Shown piece by piece: positions 10,993-20,167 of a stretch of 64,000 nucleotides of DNA (positions are counted from its first letter, which is position 1; each line of letters starts with the position of its first letter). Location of the stretch: contig CAVPUY010000017.1 in NCBI GenBank assembly GCA_963709075.1, positions 1 through 64,000 on the forward strand, read 5' to 3'. The position numbers and the translations under genes are program-made. Below the pieces are notes generated by a model that was given only the letters and a program-made list of their open reading frames with translations, had not been told where the DNA came from and did not search any database. Origin of the DNA: Palsa-506 sp963709075. Its GTDB lineage: Bacteria; Actinomycetota; Actinomycetes; Streptosporangiales; Streptosporangiaceae.

Positions 10993-11385
10993 GACCGCAG
11001 CCACGGAGCCCAGGCCTAGAAAGGAACCAGCACAGACTCAGTCAGCCTCAATCAATCCCCGTCCGCCTGGGCAGGCGCCGCATCCTCACCACGGCTACAG
11101 GCAGGCCCCCCGCTAGCAACACGCACGCAGAGCGCACCACGTATGGACGGCCGCCGGCATCCCGGGAACCCGGCCCGGGGCCGCCCAGGCGGTTCCCGTG
11201 CGGCGTGCCTGCATCGGCGGTCACGGTGGGTGCAGGACGATGGCAGGCACGAGCGGCAGGGGCGGCACGCCTGAAGAGCCGGGCCTACTAGGGCAGCCGT
11301 AGATCGTGACCTATTAGGGATCAGTGTTTTGCTGCCCGCCGCGTCATTCCGGGAAGAGTGTGGCTCTTCTGTAGGGAGCGGTTGA
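10993..11385. other. Intergenic stretch, no supported gene
   Basis: 393 bp with scattered short frames on both strands, none protein-like. It follows the reductase remnant and precedes the 3' end of the HAD-like gene. It probably represents decayed sequence from the same deletion. Confidence 0.4.
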
Positions 11386-11857
11386 TCAGGTGTGCCTCGC
11401 CCATGTGAGTGCCTGGTCCACGGCTTCTCGTGTCAAGCCGGTGGCGGGTGTGACCGGGATGAGGAGGGTGGGCTCGTGGCGGCCTGTACTCCATGTCCAG
11501 GCCTCTGCGGGGTGGAGATCGTCGATCCAGACGGCCGGGCGCTGCCTGGCGAACTGGGCGATCGGGGGCACCTTGTCGCGGGGCTGGAACGGGGGCGAGG
11601 GCATGGTGACCACCGGGAGTGCCGCGATCCCCAGGAGCGGAGCCAGCAGGCGGTTGGCGTCATCGTTCCAGGCCGTGGCCCAGGCGACGTCGAAGACATG
11701 CCGGAGCTCGCTGATCCATTCCCCGTGCGCCGGACACAGGCGAACTGGTTCTTCCCCGGGGAACAAGTCGTATTCGGTGAACCCCTCCGGGCATGTCACG
11801 ACGCCGTAGGGATTGAGGACGCCGTCGAACATCGAGCAGCAGAGCGGGGCGCGGCAT
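11386..11857 (-). CDS. HAD-like hydrolase domain protein, one-base frameshift inside the nucleophile motif
   Basis: The start ATG at 11857 gives MPRPALLLDV. An extra C at 11827 then breaks the frame, and skipping it gives DGVLNPYG, restoring the DxDG nucleophile loop of HAD-fold proteins (LLLDVDGVLNP). The remaining ~145 residues continue in the other frame to 11386, with WATAWNDDANRLLAPLLG (second HAD motif region) and AVWIDDL (acidic motif IV). It resembles the single-domain actinobacterial HAD family related to the HAD_SAK group. Restored length is about 157 residues. The substrate is unknown. As written, only a shifted start at 11919 could express the C-terminal part, without the first catalytic Asp. 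Confidence 0.65.
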
Positions 11858-12006
11858 CTGTCCAGTATGGACATGACCCCCTGCGGCGGAGCAGAGCCGA
11901 AGCCGCCGTTGCCGGTCACTGCGGCAGAGTGAGGATGGCTTCGCGCCGTCCAGCCCCGGGGACGCAGCGCCGCCCGGGGACGCTTCCGTGCCTCCGGAGC
12001 CCCTGA

Positions 12007-13382
12007 TCATGGACCGGCTGACTGACCGCGCAGGCGGGCTCGCTGGTGGAACCAGCGGGCGCGGGCCTGGTGCCGGCGCCGCCACCAGGACCAGCCCAGG
12101 TAGTGGCGGAAGGTCTGCCAGGTGCGGGTGACCAGGTTGAAGAGCCGCTTGACTTCGGCGGCGGTGAGCGGGATCAGGCCCGGGTCGCCGGGCGGCAGAT
12201 CACCGGGAGAAGCAGGCGGGCGGGCGAGAGTGCTGGTGCGCCGGCGGGCTAACGCCGCGGTGACCCGCGCAGACCGCGAGCGCGGCCATAGCCAGGGCCA
12301 GGTGCCGGGTGATCGCGGTGTAGCGGCGGACCTGGCTGTCGGCCAGCCCGAACCAGGTCTTGCCGAGAGCAAAATCTTCCTCGACCGGCCAGCGCCGCCC
12401 GGCGACGCGGATCAGGGTGGTGAACGAGCAGGCCCGGCCAGCGGGCACATGGCAGAGAAAGTAGGCCAGGTCGGCGGGGTCGCGAAGGTGGCGGCGGATG
12501 AGCAGGTGGCGGCGGGCGGACACGGTGGCCAGCCACGCCCACCCCATAATCTCGTTCGCCCTTGGACCCGTGCCCTGCCGAGGCGATCTGCCAGGCACGG
12601 GCGGGGACCAGCCGCGCTGCGTGATCGGCGCGTATCTTCTGCCCGGCGGGCAAGGTGACCCGGAACGAGCAGGGGATCTTCAGCACATACCCGGTATCCT
12701 GGTCTTCCAGGAAGGTGCGCAGCCTCGCGTCGCGACCGTAGACTTCGTCGCCGGTCACCCACGGCGGGCAGCGCCCCTCGGTGATGAGTTCCTGCACGAT
12801 CTGGGCGCCGAGCCGCGGCTTTGTGGCGAACTCCAGGTCCTCGGGGATGCCCGCGGCGGCACGCCGCTCGCTGTCACCGGCCCAGTCCCCGGGCACATAC
12901 AACCGGGCGGCGATGATGGCGTGCCCGGCCGGGGCCGCGTAGCTGGCATACACCACGTTAATGCCGTTGGCCACCCGCCCCGCGCACCCCAGGTACTGGC
13001 GTTTCACCCCGGCGGTGTGGCCGCCGGCCTTCTCCTGCCCCGACTCATCAAGCACCAGCACCGCGCCAGCCAGGTCACCCAGCCCAGACACCACGAACGC
13101 GCGGATCACGCGCATCGCGTCCGACGCGTCCCAGGCCGCCCGCTCCAGCAGTCGCTGCATCTTGTCCGGGGTTGCGTCCCCGGCCTGCTCGGCCAGCGCC
13201 CAGCAGTTCTTCCGCGGCAGGTCGCTGACCAGCCCGGTGACATACTTGCGGGCCTGGCGGCGCGGCTCGACCCGGGCAAAGCACGCCGCCAGGCACCCCA
13301 TCAGCTCATCCAGATTCCCGCAGGCCAGCCCGGCCGCTTCTACAGTGGAGGCAGCAGCCGCCTCAAGATCAGTAGTCGTCAC
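12007..13382 (-). pseudogene. IS701-family-like DDE transposase, two frameshifts
   Basis: Starts at 13382 (MTTTDLEAAAASTVEAAG). The DDE endonuclease core shows VLVLDESGQEKAGGHTAG (first Asp), WVTGDEVYGRD (second Asp) and, in the next frame, PVEEDFALGKTWFGLADSQV (catalytic Glu). The frame changes near 12545 and again near 12255; the final segment ends at 12007 with WSWWRRRHQARARWFHQ. The restored length, about 455 residues, is normal for the family. Because two shifts are needed I call it inactive. I looked for terminal inverted repeats on both flanks and found none I could defend, so element ends are not given. Confidence 0.85.
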
Positions 13383-13481
13383 AACCTAATGATCACGAGG
13401 CGGCTGTCTCAGTACCCCCGATCCGCGCAAACTGGGCCATGTCATCCCCGCTTCGCAAGATCACGAAGTACGGCTGCCCTA

Positions 13482-13949
13482 CTACAGCACGCTCACAACC
13501 AGCAGCAGGACAGCCGAGCCGGCCAGCAGGACCGGGCAGACCTTGAACCAGACCACCGGGGTACGCGCGCCAGTCAGCGCGATCAGCGCCGCCAGGGCAA
13601 CCAGCAGCCCGGGAACGGCCCGGTAGACCCACACCCGGACATCGCCAACTGGCCCGCCGGCCGCGGTCGCGGCGATCACCACCGCCGCAAGCCCCCACAT
13701 GGTGAACGCTTCCGCCAGCCACTCGTGCAAGACGATGCGCCGGTTGCCAGCCGTGACCGGCTCAAAGCCAGCGAGAACCTGGCGAGTCGGGACCGCGTGC
13801 GCCACCCCCACAAGGCGACCACGGCCCCGCAATGTAAGCGAGGATCCCAGCCACAACCCGATGATCACCGCGACCACACCCGCGGGCCAGGGTCGTTGGT
13901 CACGTGCCCCGCGCTCCGGAGGCGCAGAATCCCCGGATCCGAGCCTCAC
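13482..13949 (-). CDS. Small integral membrane protein of unknown function
   Basis: 155 residues with four hydrophobic stretches: about residues 24-42 (AGVVAVIIGLWLGSSLTL), 84-98 (WGLAAVVIAATAAGG), 112-126 (PGLLVALAALIALTG) and 138-155 (the C-terminus). This suggests a four-helix membrane protein. It lies just upstream, in the same direction, of the IS701-like transposase. No motif identifies a function, and the start codon is uncertain. Confidence 0.5.
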   Translation of the reverse strand: MRLGSGDSAPPERGARDQRPWPAGVVAVIIGLWLGSSLTLRGRGRLVGVAHAVPTRQVLAGFEPVTAGNRRIVLHEWLAEAFTMWGLAAVVIAATAAGGPVGDVRVWVYRAVPGLLVALAALIALTGARTPVVWFKVCPVLLAGSAVLLLVVSVL

Positions 13950-14051
13950 GCTCCCGAACGCACGGGCGTGTACGGCGAGTTCAGCTTCCGGGCGGCCCGA
14001 AATGATCGAGTGGCGAAATCGAGGATCCGCTGGGCGCGCGCTCGTTCCGCA

Positions 14052-14126
14052 TCAGCTGTCGCCGATCTCGGCGGCCAGCTGGATCGAGCCGACTACGTCC
14101 ACGAACAGCACGGCGCCCAGGAACCG
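14052..14126 (-). pseudogene. Remnant of class III adenylate/guanylate cyclase catalytic domain
   Basis: A 24-codon stretch reads FLGAVLFVDVVGSIQLAAEIGDS and then stops. This matches the first metal-binding strand of class III cyclases (consensus VLFxDVVGST). Nothing of the rest of the domain follows in any frame. It is short, so the call rests on one motif. Confidence 0.4.
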
Positions 14127-14314
14127 GTCAGGACCAGTCAGTGGCGGCCCGGTAGCAGAAGTCGCCGTGTATCTAGGATCCGTCTGCTCGCTCCGATGTC
14201 ATAGACACGCGTTCGCAGGTAAGTCACAAGACGCAAGTACTCGGCGTGCGCGCCTTGGCCGGGGCCCTGCTGAACGCCCGACTGGCTGGGAGAAGGCGCA
14301 GGCACGGGGGAAGT

Positions 14315-16057
14315 ATGGACACAACTGTTGGCAGAGACCGGTTCTGCGAGATATTCAAGGACCGGGCGGTGGTGGTCCGGGAGCTGCCCGCCGGGCATAG
14401 CAGAGTCCTGGCTAACATGGCCGCTGAGATAGCGGGCCGTGATGACGCGTCGCTGCACACGAGGGCGGCGTACATGGCGCTGTTCGACCTGCTGCTGGCG
14501 CATGTCCCGCCAGTTCCGCCTGCGAAGCTGAGGCTGCTCGATGAGGCGGGGTCGCCAACAGCCGCTGCGCAGGCGATCCAGGACTACATCAGGGCGTCGC
14601 TGGGGAAGCCGGAGTTCTTTGGCGCGGACATGTACGTGTTCCACGTCACTGGATTTCACCCTGGATCCGGCGTGCTCGTAGAGCCGGTGAAGCCTGGCGA
14701 CGGGGCCAGGCTTGATGTGTGGAGATCCGATCCGGCCGACCACCGGCACGTTCCGGTTGCTGGCGGCGAAGGTGTGCTGTTCAGCACGGCGGCTTTCTCG
14801 CTGAGAAACAGCGGCAACCACACGCTGCGTGCGCCGAAGCGGTCATGGAAGATAATTCTCGATGCCGCAGGGCCCGACAACCGGCTCGCCGGGATGACGC
14901 GCATCAATCTGAAGGCGATGTACAGCGATCCATCGCAGATGCGCGAGGCGCTGGCCTGGCGGTTGTTCGGCAAGGCCGACGTTCCGGCGCCGCGGCACAC
15001 GTATGCGAAACTGGCCTTTGACGCCGCATACCGGGGCCTGTTCTCGGTCATCGAGCAGGTTGACAGGAGATTCCTGAAAGATCACTTCGGTGAGAACCAC
15101 CGGGGCAATCTCTACAAGGCAGGCTGCGGCGACATCGGGTGCGCAACTCTCGCATACCGGACCGGGCCCGATGGCGATGACGGCGGACGCCAGTACTTCA
15201 TCCCGGGATCTGCGGAGCGCAGCTACCGGCTCAAGACCAACAAGAACAACCCCGAGGCCAACACCTACGACGATCTCGCCTGCTTCATCAGGACGATCAA
15301 CGGGGTCGGGCTCCGAGGCGGCGAGGAGCGATTCGACACAGACGCCTTCCGCGAGTCGGTAGACGGCATCATGGACGCCAGTGCCTTCCTCCGGTGGGCG
15401 GCTGTCAACATGCTTCTCGGGAGCTGGGACAACTATTACGCGACTCAGTCCAATTACTATCTCTACAACTCAGGGCGCAAGGGTGCGGCGAAGGATTTCG
15501 CCACCTCGCCTTATTTCCATTTCATTCCGTGGGACTACGACAACTGCCTGGGTATCGATCACTTCGGTACACGATGGCAGTACGCCGACATCCTCGATTG
15601 GCCGGGCAACACGCGGCGCTACTGGAACAACCGGAACACGTCACGCATCCCGCTGGTGCAGAACCTGCTCCGTAACCACGACTACCGTCAGTATTACCTG
15701 GATTACATGGAGCACATGCTCGACACCGAATTCAATCCAAGAGCCATTGCCACGCAGATCGGGTCACAGTCAGAGGGCGGCCTGTGGGACCGCATCCGGC
15801 AGGGCGCCTACCTAGAATCCGACACACCTCATGGACGGCCGTTCACCGGCCGGCAGTTCAGCAACGACGAGATCTACTGGAATGGCTGCCGACAGCGCGG
15901 ACTGCGGCATGGGAGGAAGAACTATGACGGCGTTGTCCACTACGTCCGCATGCGGCGTGACAGCGCCCGCGCGCAGTTGAAGCAGCTCAGGCAGACCATG
16001 CCGCGCGCGGCCGATGGCTTCCCGGCGACGACGGAACAGCTGCGCCGGGCGGCCTAG
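14315..16057 (+). CDS. CotH-kinase-fold protein
   Basis: 580 residues; ATG 14315 is preceded by GGGGGAAGT, better than the in-frame GTG at 14246. The CotH family (spore-coat kinase fold, protein phosphorylation in bacilli) is recognised by the order: KRSWKIILD, then MYSDPSQMREALAWRLF, GLFSVIEQVDRRFLKDHFG, GNLYKAG, LRWAAVNMLLGSWDNYYATQ and the metal/ATP-binding FHFIPWDYDNCLG. There is no signal peptide, unlike many CotH relatives in actinobacteria, so a cytoplasmic role is likely. The gene is intact and stands alone. The substrate is unknown; kinase activity is inferred from the conserved WDYD and the Lys-bearing segment. Confidence 0.88.
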   Translation: MDTTVGRDRFCEIFKDRAVVVRELPAGHSRVLANMAAEIAGRDDASLHTRAAYMALFDLLLAHVPPVPPAKLRLLDEAGSPTAAAQAIQDYIRASLGKPEFFGADMYVFHVTGFHPGSGVLVEPVKPGDGARLDVWRSDPADHRHVPVAGGEGVLFSTAAFSLRNSGNHTLRAPKRSWKIILDAAGPDNRLAGMTRINLKAMYSDPSQMREALAWRLFGKADVPAPRHTYAKLAFDAAYRGLFSVIEQVDRRFLKDHFGENHRGNLYKAGCGDIGCATLAYRTGPDGDDGGRQYFIPGSAERSYRLKTNKNNPEANTYDDLACFIRTINGVGLRGGEERFDTDAFRESVDGIMDASAFLRWAAVNMLLGSWDNYYATQSNYYLYNSGRKGAAKDFATSPYFHFIPWDYDNCLGIDHFGTRWQYADILDWPGNTRRYWNNRNTSRIPLVQNLLRNHDYRQYYLDYMEHMLDTEFNPRAIATQIGSQSEGGLWDRIRQGAYLESDTPHGRPFTGRQFSNDEIYWNGCRQRGLRHGRKNYDGVVHYVRMRRDSARAQLKQLRQTMPRAADGFPATTEQLRRAA

Positions 16058-16290
16058 AGCCGATCGGGACCTGCCTCTCATAAGGACGCGGCGATATTGC
16101 ACGAGCGGGGGCGCGCTGCGGTGAGGCATTCGCTGACCGCTTCGCAGGCCGGGTTGCCGGGGCACGGACGGCTTCGGGGGCGATGCCGTGCCCTTGCCAG
16201 GGAGTCCCGACTACCCAGGCGATCTCGGCTGCCGGCTCTCCGCCGGCGCGTCCGCAACTGAACGGGAGCGACGTCGCGGTACGTGGTCGC

Positions 16291-17049
16291 TCACGATTGT
16301 TTCGCTCGTGTGGCTCGTCGCCAGCGAGCCGGTGGCGTGCCGTAGCGGTTCTTGAACGCGCGGCTGAATGCCGCCTCCGACGTGTAGCCGACGTTCTTCG
16401 CGATAAGCGTGACCGGAATGGAGGTGTCGCGGAGCAGGTCAGTGGCGGCGTCCAGGCGTACGTGCACGAGATAGGTGGCTGGCGGCTTCCCGACGCGAGC
16501 GACGAACCGCGCAGCGAACGCCGACCGGGAAAGGTTGCACGCTCGGGCCAGCTCCTCGACTGTCCAGTCGTGGCCGGGGTCTCGGTGGATAGCGCTCAAG
16601 GCCAGACCGATCTGCGGGTCGAGCGCACCGGCCAGCCAGTTCGGTTCGGCGTCCGTGCCAGCGGCCCAGGCGCGCAGAATCTGGATGAAGATCAGATCGA
16701 GGATGCGGGCGACCATCACCGCCGATCCTTGAGAGGGCGATTGCATCTCGAATACGAGCATCCTGCGGGCCACGTCGAGCCCTTCGAGCGCTGGGCCGCG
16801 GGCGCCGCGCAGGATGATCACGGCCGGGAGGCTCGCGAGCAGGTGGCTCGCCTGCGGGTCGCCGATCGTAAATGTCCCGCAGAGCCAGCGCGCTAGCCGA
16901 ACAAGACGGATTCCAGTCCCGTCGTCACTCCAGCAACCAATTGCCCCGGAGGGCGACAGGTCCCCTTCCGGGCCACCACCTGGCGCGGCCCGGGTGGTAA
17001 GAGATTTGTCGGGCCAGGCAGGGGCCGATGCCAGGGTGGGGGTGAACAC
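16291..17049 (-). CDS. AraC-family transcriptional regulator, N-terminus probably truncated
   Basis: 252 residues. The C-terminal ~100 residues are two AraC HTH motifs (WTVEELARACNLSRSAFAAR; VTLIAKNVGYTSEAAFSRAF; then KNRYGTPPARWRR). Before them, residues about 48-135 match the second half of the AraC cupin_6 sensor domain (IRLVRLARWLCGTFTIGD through ILRAWAAG). Family members are about 300-320 residues; the first half of the cupin is missing and residues 1-45 look unrelated, so the gene has lost its 5' end. It may bind DNA without ligand control, or be dead. Confidence 0.75.
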   Translation of the reverse strand: MFTPTLASAPAWPDKSLTTRAAPGGGPEGDLSPSGAIGCWSDDGTGIRLVRLARWLCGTFTIGDPQASHLLASLPAVIILRGARGPALEGLDVARRMLVFEMQSPSQGSAVMVARILDLIFIQILRAWAAGTDAEPNWLAGALDPQIGLALSAIHRDPGHDWTVEELARACNLSRSAFAARFVARVGKPPATYLVHVRLDAATDLLRDTSIPVTLIAKNVGYTSEAAFSRAFKNRYGTPPARWRRATRAKQS

Positions 17050-17073
17050 GGCGTAGCTGACCTGGCTCCCGCG

Positions 17074-17199
17074 TTAGACAGGGCCGTGGCTCGCGATGTC
17101 GTGCCGGAAGCCGATGAGGCCGGTGAAGTACGCGACCTGGTCGTCGTACATGGCCATATGGCTGCCGTCCGGACAATACAGGTAGCTGCTACGGGGTTC
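17074..17199 (-). pseudogene. C-terminal remnant of alpha/beta hydrolase (prolyl aminopeptidase-like)
   Basis: The 41-residue tail contains SYLYCPDGSHMAMYDDQVAY followed by FTGLIGF, the region around the catalytic His of small alpha/beta hydrolases (CPxGSHxAMYDD). It reads in frame with an IS3-type fragment just upstream, so a broken transposase end abuts a broken hydrolase end. Too short to function. Confidence 0.6.
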
Positions 17200-17301
17200 C
17201 GCCTGATTGATGCGGAGCTCGTATTCGGTCGGGGTGAGTATGCCGAGGGCTGAGTGGCGGTGGCACCGGTTGTGGAAGGCCTCCGGGAACCCTCGGCGGC
17301 T
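17200..17301 (-). pseudogene. IS3-family orfB C-terminal remnant
   Basis: FHNRCHRHSALGILTPTEYE is the diagnostic end of IS3-family integrases (consensus YNxxRxHSxLGxLTPxEYE). Only about 33 residues remain. It is fused in frame to the hydrolase tail, marking an old insertion or deletion scar. Confidence 0.65.
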
Positions 17302-17317
17302 CATCGTGCTGGCGGCG

Positions 17318-17863
17318 TCACTGGAGCGGGCTGGTGAGGCCGTCTTTGGGTGTGGTCGGCGCGTCGTGGAGCCAGACGAACTCGTTGATCCCGATCGCCC
17401 GCAGCGCAATGCGCTCGTACCGGGGGAAGGCAGGCAGCGCCGTGGCGCGGTCAACGATCACGGGGCTGGCCACCGCGTGGTCAGTGCCGCGCCAGGTGAT
17501 GACGCACCAGCCCGCCGCCACGATGTTGCGGTACCAGCCTGCCGCCTCGCCGAAGGTGAGCGGCATCACGAAGCCGTTGGTGGTGGCAGGGCGGATGCCC
17601 AGCGGTGTGGCGTAGGGGCGGCCGGTCTTGCGGCCGCGGTGGTGAACGATCCCGACGACGGGCATGTGCCGGCGGCAGGCGATCCGCAGCACCAGCGGGT
17701 TAACGAGGCGGGCGACGGATCTGATCAGCCGCCTGGTGTGTGGCCCGAGGTGAAGGGCGTTCCCGGCAGGGCGGAGCGGTGCCACTGGGCCTGCTGTGGC
17801 AGTGGGCCTGCTGCCTGGGGCTGGCTGGAAGACTGGCGCTTCCCGGCCTGGTGGTGCGGACAT
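17318..17863 (-). CDS. Deazaflavin-dependent nitroreductase-like protein (DUF385/Ddn fold)
   Basis: 181 residues. The ~35-residue Pro/Ala-rich N-terminus is followed by VVGIVHHRGRKTGRPYATPL, the typical first strands of the F420-binding split-barrel Ddn family, then WYRNIVAAGWCVITWRGTDH. Family members bind deazaflavin F420 or act as quinone reductases; the physiological substrate is not visible here. ATG at 17863 is fixed by a perfect GGAGG eight bases upstream. The gene is intact and reads leftward toward the IS3/hydrolase scar. Confidence 0.85.
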   Translation of the reverse strand: MSAPPGREAPVFQPAPGSRPTATAGPVAPLRPAGNALHLGPHTRRLIRSVARLVNPLVLRIACRRHMPVVGIVHHRGRKTGRPYATPLGIRPATTNGFVMPLTFGEAAGWYRNIVAAGWCVITWRGTDHAVASPVIVDRATALPAFPRYERIALRAIGINEFVWLHDAPTTPKDGLTSPLQ

Positions 17864-18012
17864 CGTTGACCTCCGTTACGGCCGGATCTTCCGGCCTGTT
17901 CATCACCAGGACGAGCGCCGCGCGGGGAATGTGACAGGGGGAACCCGCGCGGCCCTTGGGACGTCACCGCCCGGCAGCCCGGGCTCCCTGGGACCGGTCC
18001 AACCGCAAGGGG

Positions 18013-18888
18013 TCAGGGCTGGATCGTCAGGTGCCGCAACTTGTCCTGGTCGGCGATCAGGTTCAGCGCGGCGACGCGACCACCCACGATGGTGAAACCG
18101 ATGACCGCGATCGGCTCGTCGCGGGTACCGAACAGGGCGCCGGCCTGGCCGTTTACCAGCACAGGCTCGGCGAGGTGCGCAAACCGCGGCGCGGTGGCCA
18201 GGACCTGGCGCGCGACCGGGCCGGCCCCGGCAAGCGGCGGGTGTGCGAGCAAGCTGGCCGGCCCGAGATCCATCCGGAAGACCACGTCAGGGTCGAGTAC
18301 CTCCAGCAGCGCCTCGAAATCTCCGCCCCGGGCGGCGGCCAGGAAGGCGTCCACCACCCGGCGTTGCCGGGCAACGTCACGATCTGGCTGCGGGGCCGCC
18401 TGCACCCGGCGGCGTGCCCGGCTGGCGAGCTGACGGACCGACTCCGGGGTCCGGTCCATGATCTGGGCAATGTCGCCGAAAGGCACCGCGAACACATCGT
18501 GCAGGACAAACGAGAGCCGTTCGGCAGGGCTGAGGGTGTCCAGCACCACGAGCAGGGCCAGGCCGACCGAGTCGGCCAGCACCGCCTGGTGCTCGGGACC
18601 GTCCTCAGCGGGATCCACCACCAGCGGTTCGGGCAGCCAGCTGCCGGGGTACTTCTCGCGGCGGCCCTTGCGGGCACGCAGCATGTCCAGGCTGATCCGC
18701 CCGACCACAGTGGTCAGCCAGCCCCGCAGATCGCCGATGCCGCCCGGGTCGCTGCGGTCGAGCCGCAGCCATGCTTCCTGCACCGCGTCCTGGGCTTCGC
18801 TGACCGTGCCGAGCATGCTGTAGGCGACCGCCTGCAGGTACGGGCGGCTGTGCTCGAACCGCTCGGCCAGCCAGTCCTGCTCGGCCAT
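18013..18888 (-). CDS. sigJ: RNA polymerase sigma factor SigJ (ECF41-type)
   Basis: 291 residues. Sigma region 2 is at about residues 10-75 (YLQAVAYSMLGTVSEAQDAV; WLTTVVGRISLDMLR). Region 4 is at about 120-170 (LSPAERLSFVLHDVFAVPFG; MDRTPESVRQLASRARRRV). A SnoaL/NTF2-like C-terminal domain (about 185-285) is the hallmark of SigJ/ECF41 factors, where it controls activity without an anti-sigma protein. AGGGG lies ahead of the ATG at 18888. The usual neighbour, a carboxymuconolactone decarboxylase or similar oxidoreductase, is not adjacent. Target promoters cannot be deduced. Confidence 0.9.
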   Translation of the reverse strand: MAEQDWLAERFEHSRPYLQAVAYSMLGTVSEAQDAVQEAWLRLDRSDPGGIGDLRGWLTTVVGRISLDMLRARKGRREKYPGSWLPEPLVVDPAEDGPEHQAVLADSVGLALLVVLDTLSPAERLSFVLHDVFAVPFGDIAQIMDRTPESVRQLASRARRRVQAAPQPDRDVARQRRVVDAFLAAARGGDFEALLEVLDPDVVFRMDLGPASLLAHPPLAGAGPVARQVLATAPRFAHLAEPVLVNGQAGALFGTRDEPIAVIGFTIVGGRVAALNLIADQDKLRHLTIQP

Positions 18889-19313
18889 CTGTCATCACCC
18901 CTGCAGTCTGCGAGTACCTGCCAACAAGACGTACCAGGACCGCGGAACGTGACATGCGGCTGAGCTGGCCACATTCCCCCGTCGGCAGCCGTCCTAATCC
19001 CCGGATGCCACATTTCCGCCCGCAGGGGCGAGTTGCTCCTTGACCAGCCAGCTTTCCTTGTCCGCGCCCCAGCCACGTGCCCTCGCGTCGTGTCCGTGAC
19101 CGGCCAGACCCGCAGCATCCGGCGGCACACCCTCGGCCACGACTGGCGCCCGCTGAGGTGTGCCAGCGCTGAGCTCCTCCGGATCGTCTGGATCTCCCAC
19201 CACAAGGGCTGAAAGGACCTGCGAGTGGACCAACGGCCCTGACGCGCGCCACGGCCCGCTGCCGATCCTGATTTCCAGCAAGACCCCACGCGAGGGGCGT
19301 GCAGGGAGAAGAG
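18889..19313. other. Intergenic stretch, no supported gene
   Basis: 425 bp upstream of both sigJ (leftward) and the exported protein gene (rightward). A 111-codon frame on the minus strand (18994-19329) lacks a recognisable domain and overlaps the neighbouring gene's start, so I do not call it. Confidence 0.4.
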
Positions 19314-19808
19314 ATGACGGGGGCTGCAACCACGCGTTACCAGCACCATGCAGGTACCACGATGATACGCATCGTGGCCACCGTGGCTGTGCTCGCTGGC
19401 GTGGGCTGCGCTTCCCCGGCCGTCCTTAGTCCCCCATCCGCCAGCGCATCGTCCCTCCCCGTCATGTACGGCAGCATCGGCTGGCACGACACTTACGTGC
19501 GCCCACAGGCCATCTACTTCGGGGCTGGTGGCAACCTGTTCGTCCGGCCTGTCCACTGGCGCAGCTGGACGCAGGTCTCGGCCTACGGCCAGGGCACGCG
19601 GTGGGCTAACCAGTGCATCCCCACGTGCGCGCAGGGCACTTACCTGAAGTCCCCGGCCTCGCTCACGATGTGGCGGGTGCGCTGGCACCATCACCGCCGC
19701 TACTTCTCACGCATGACCATGCGCTGGACCACCGGTAACGGGGTGCGCCACCTGCACCTCTACCGCTGGGGGAACCCCGACGGCGGCACCATCCCCTTCT
19801 GGTACTGA
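19314..19808 (+). CDS. Small exported protein of unknown function
   Basis: 164 residues. ATG at 19314 has GGAGAAGAG immediately upstream; a second ATG at 19362 would start right at the hydrophobic core IRIVATVAVLAGVGC. A Sec signal peptide ending near Ala-Ser-Ala-Ser is likely; a Cys at the end of the core could be a lipobox, though GVGC is atypical. The mature part is rich in Trp, Arg and Tyr, with two Cys in CIPTCAQGTYLKSP. It resembles the many short secreted actinobacterial proteins lacking a known domain. Confidence 0.65.
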   Translation: MTGAATTRYQHHAGTTMIRIVATVAVLAGVGCASPAVLSPPSASASSLPVMYGSIGWHDTYVRPQAIYFGAGGNLFVRPVHWRSWTQVSAYGQGTRWANQCIPTCAQGTYLKSPASLTMWRVRWHHHRRYFSRMTMRWTTGNGVRHLHLYRWGNPDGGTIPFWY

Positions 19809-19924
19809 CCGGGCCCGGCCAGGTCCGTGCCGACAGCGAACTCGCGCTTCGTGGCCGAGTTGTCCCATGTACTTCGGCGTGAGCGCGCCGCTCGCCGCCG
19901 TGGGTTAAGGGCGCTCGCGTTCGG

Positions 19925-20119
19925 CCCGTGATCGCGGTCGATTCGCACAGCACGGTCGGGGTGGCCTGGTATGGCATGCGCAACGACCGGCCGGGCGATG
20001 CCGCCCTGACCGCCGATGTGTGGTTCGCTCACTCTGCAGACCGTGGCGGCACCTGGCGTCAGACCCGTGTCGTCGGACCCACCGGCCTGCGCACCTCGCC
20101 GCTTCCTGCCCACAACTAG
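19925..20119 (+). pseudogene. Remnant of BNR/sialidase-like beta-propeller protein
   Basis: A 64-residue frame gives VAWYGMRND and DVWFAHSADRGGTWRQTRV, a BNR/Asp-box (SxDxGxTW) preceded by the usual WYDxRND strand. The frame stops where homologues continue with a final blade; the next frame (GEHQVLPT) vaguely continues it. All upstream blades are missing. A short relic. Confidence 0.5.
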
Positions 20120-20167
20120 GTGGGCGAACACCAGGTGCTGCCCACGCGACGACCGGGGCGCCGTGAG

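Noticed and set aside
12007..13420. Terminal inverted repeats of the IS701-like element
   Set aside because: TGATCA-containing stretches on both flanks do not extend to a convincing repeat pair.
18994..19329. 111-codon minus-strand frame upstream of sigJ
   Set aside because: No recognisable domain and overlaps the start of the exported protein gene.
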